Shown here: piece after piece, positions 12,679 to 13,661 of the stretch
How the letters are laid out: every line of letters begins with the position of its first letter
Position numbering within the stretch: the stretch's first letter is position 1
DNA from: Nitrospira sp.
GTDB lineage: Bacteria; Nitrospirota; Nitrospiria; Nitrospirales; Nitrospiraceae
Length of the DNA: 13,661 nt
Assembly: GCA_025363325.1 (NCBI GenBank)
Contig: JANYEF010000311.1
Coordinates: 1 to 13,661, forward strand
Direction of reading: 5' to 3'
The notes under the pieces: generated by a model
What the model saw: only the letters and a program-made list of their open reading frames with translations
Databases searched by the model: none
Told to the model about the DNA's origin: nothing
Program-made: the position numbers and the translations under genes

Positions 12679-13661
12679 ATGCACATTGTCGTCGTCGGTT
12701 TGAGCTACAAGACTGCCCCGGTCGAAATCCGTGAGAAGCTTGCGGTCCCTGAGAGCCGGATAGGCGAAGCCCTGACCCGTCTCTGCTCGTACCAGGGGGT
12801 GCGGGAAGGGATATTACTCTCGACGTGCAATCGTGTCGAGGTCTATGCCGTCGTCGATGAGATCGAATCAGGGTATGGGCGAATCCAAGAATTTTTGGCC
12901 GATGCCCACCTGTCGCTGTCCTCTGAGGAACTGACTCCCCATCTGTACTGGCACCAAGGGGATCGGGCGATCAGCCATTTGTTTCGCGTGGCCTCCAGTC
13001 TCGACTCTATGATCGTCGGCGAGTCGCAAATTCTGGGTCAGATTAAAGATGCGTTTGAGGTTGCACTTACACACAAGGCAACCGGCATCATTCTCAACAA
13101 GGTTGTGAAGAAGGCGATCTCCGTTGCCAAGCGCGTGCGAACGGAGACGAAAATTGCCGAGATGGCGGTGTCGGTCAGCTATGCCGCGGTCGAACTGGCC
13201 AAGAAGATCTTCTCTGATTTAAGCGAGAAGACGGTGTTGTTGGTGGGAGCAGGGGAGATGGCCAAGTTAGCGGCGAGACATTTTATTGCCAACGGTGTCC
13301 GGCATGTGCGAGTGACGACCAGGAATCCGCAACATGGGTTGGAATTGGCCAATCGGTTTGGCGGTTCCGCGGTCCCCTTTGAACAGTTTCGAGAGGATAT
13401 GGCCTCCGCGGATATCGTCTTGGTGTCGACCGGTGCCGCACACTATCTCATAAGCGAGGATGACGTGCAGCGCTCGGTCAAACAACGAATGAATCGTCCG
13501 ATGTTCTTGATCGACATCTCAGTTCCGCGGAATATCGATCCGGCCGTACGCCATGTGGATAATGCCTTCCTTTTCGATATCGATGATCTGAAAGCGCGGG
13601 TTGAACAGAATCGCGGGGGGCGCTTACAGGAGGCCGAGAAGGCCGAGCGGATGGTGGTGGA
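12679..13661 (+). CDS. hemA: Glutamyl-tRNA reductase (3' end beyond window)
   Basis: HemA reduces the glutamate of Glu-tRNA(Glu) to glutamate-1-semialdehyde with NADPH, the first committed step of tetrapyrrole synthesis by the C5 route. The 327 visible codons start MHIVVVGLSYKTAPVEIREK and include the active-site STCNR with catalytic C50. The conserved VGESQILGQIKDAF follows at about residues 112-125. The NADPH-binding LLVGAGEMAKLAARHF is at about 191-206, and LIDISVPRNIDP at about 276-287. The start of the helical dimerisation domain is present when the window ends. The frame is open to the last base, and about 100 residues are missing. The ATG lies 1 nt after the stop of the HemX-like gene, so the two are probably translationally coupled. 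Confidence 0.97.
   Translation, partial: MHIVVVGLSYKTAPVEIREKLAVPESRIGEALTRLCSYQGVREGILLSTCNRVEVYAVVDEIESGYGRIQEFLADAHLSLSSEELTPHLYWHQGDRAISHLFRVASSLDSMIVGESQILGQIKDAFEVALTHKATGIILNKVVKKAISVAKRVRTETKIAEMAVSVSYAAVELAKKIFSDLSEKTVLLVGAGEMAKLAARHFIANGVRHVRVTTRNPQHGLELANRFGGSAVPFEQFREDMASADIVLVSTGAAHYLISEDDVQRSVKQRMNRPMFLIDISVPRNIDPAVRHVDNAFLFDIDDLKARVEQNRGGRLQEAEKAERMVV

Overview
The window looks like a chromosomal segment of a bacterium of the Nitrospira type (phylum Nitrospirota). This is an inference from gene content: a topoisomerase VI gene pair in an otherwise bacterial context, paired bifunctional-nuclease-domain genes ahead of rplM-rpsI, an acetyl-cycle arginine pathway, a HemX/CcsA-like gene joined to hemA, and a characteristic dispersed repeat of about 122 bp. 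No database could be searched, so the genus is not proven. Apart from short repeats there is no prophage, insertion sequence with a transposase, or CRISPR array.

Left part, plus strand. Positions 1-47 hold the remains of two repeat families. A sigma70-like promoter at 62-90 leads into a structured RNA at 97-250 that I call 6S RNA (ssrS). It has an 11-bp closing stem, and its apical segment matches the E. coli 6S apex in order and sequence. A full repeat copy (253-375) follows at once. Then come a promoter (427-454) and the operon top6B-top6A (494-3693), which encodes both subunits of a topoisomerase VI with intact ATPase, catalytic-tyrosine and TOPRIM motifs.

Middle part, minus strand, read right to left. 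A small YggX-like Cys protein (9366-9088) comes first. A promoter at 8994-8965 then precedes two bifunctional nuclease (DUF151) paralogues, rplM and rpsI, which form one tightly spaced ribosomal-protein operon. A perfect bidirectional hairpin terminator separates rpsI from argC, and argC is followed by argJ (arginine biosynthesis). Repeat copies sit between rplM and rpsI and between argC and argJ. A small membrane protein gene (3957-3733) lies beyond and converges on top6A.

Right part. On the plus strand are a tRNA-Leu(CAA) with its promoter, a secreted protein of unknown function with its own promoter and terminator, an unusual inverted array of 9-bp units, and a TusA-family gene. The TusA-family gene overlaps, tail to tail, a divergent RsmI-family methyltransferase on the minus strand. 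A near-consensus promoter (TTGACT/TATAAT) then drives a HemX/CcsA-like membrane protein and hemA (glutamyl-tRNA reductase), which runs off the window end.

Most of the content is housekeeping: DNA topology, ribosome, arginine and haem synthesis, and regulatory RNA. The less explained parts are the structured repeat family with compensatory base changes, the 9-bp inverted array, the Shine-Dalgarno-masking hairpin before the HemX-like gene, and the divergent members of known families (RsmI-like, YggX-like, HemX-like).
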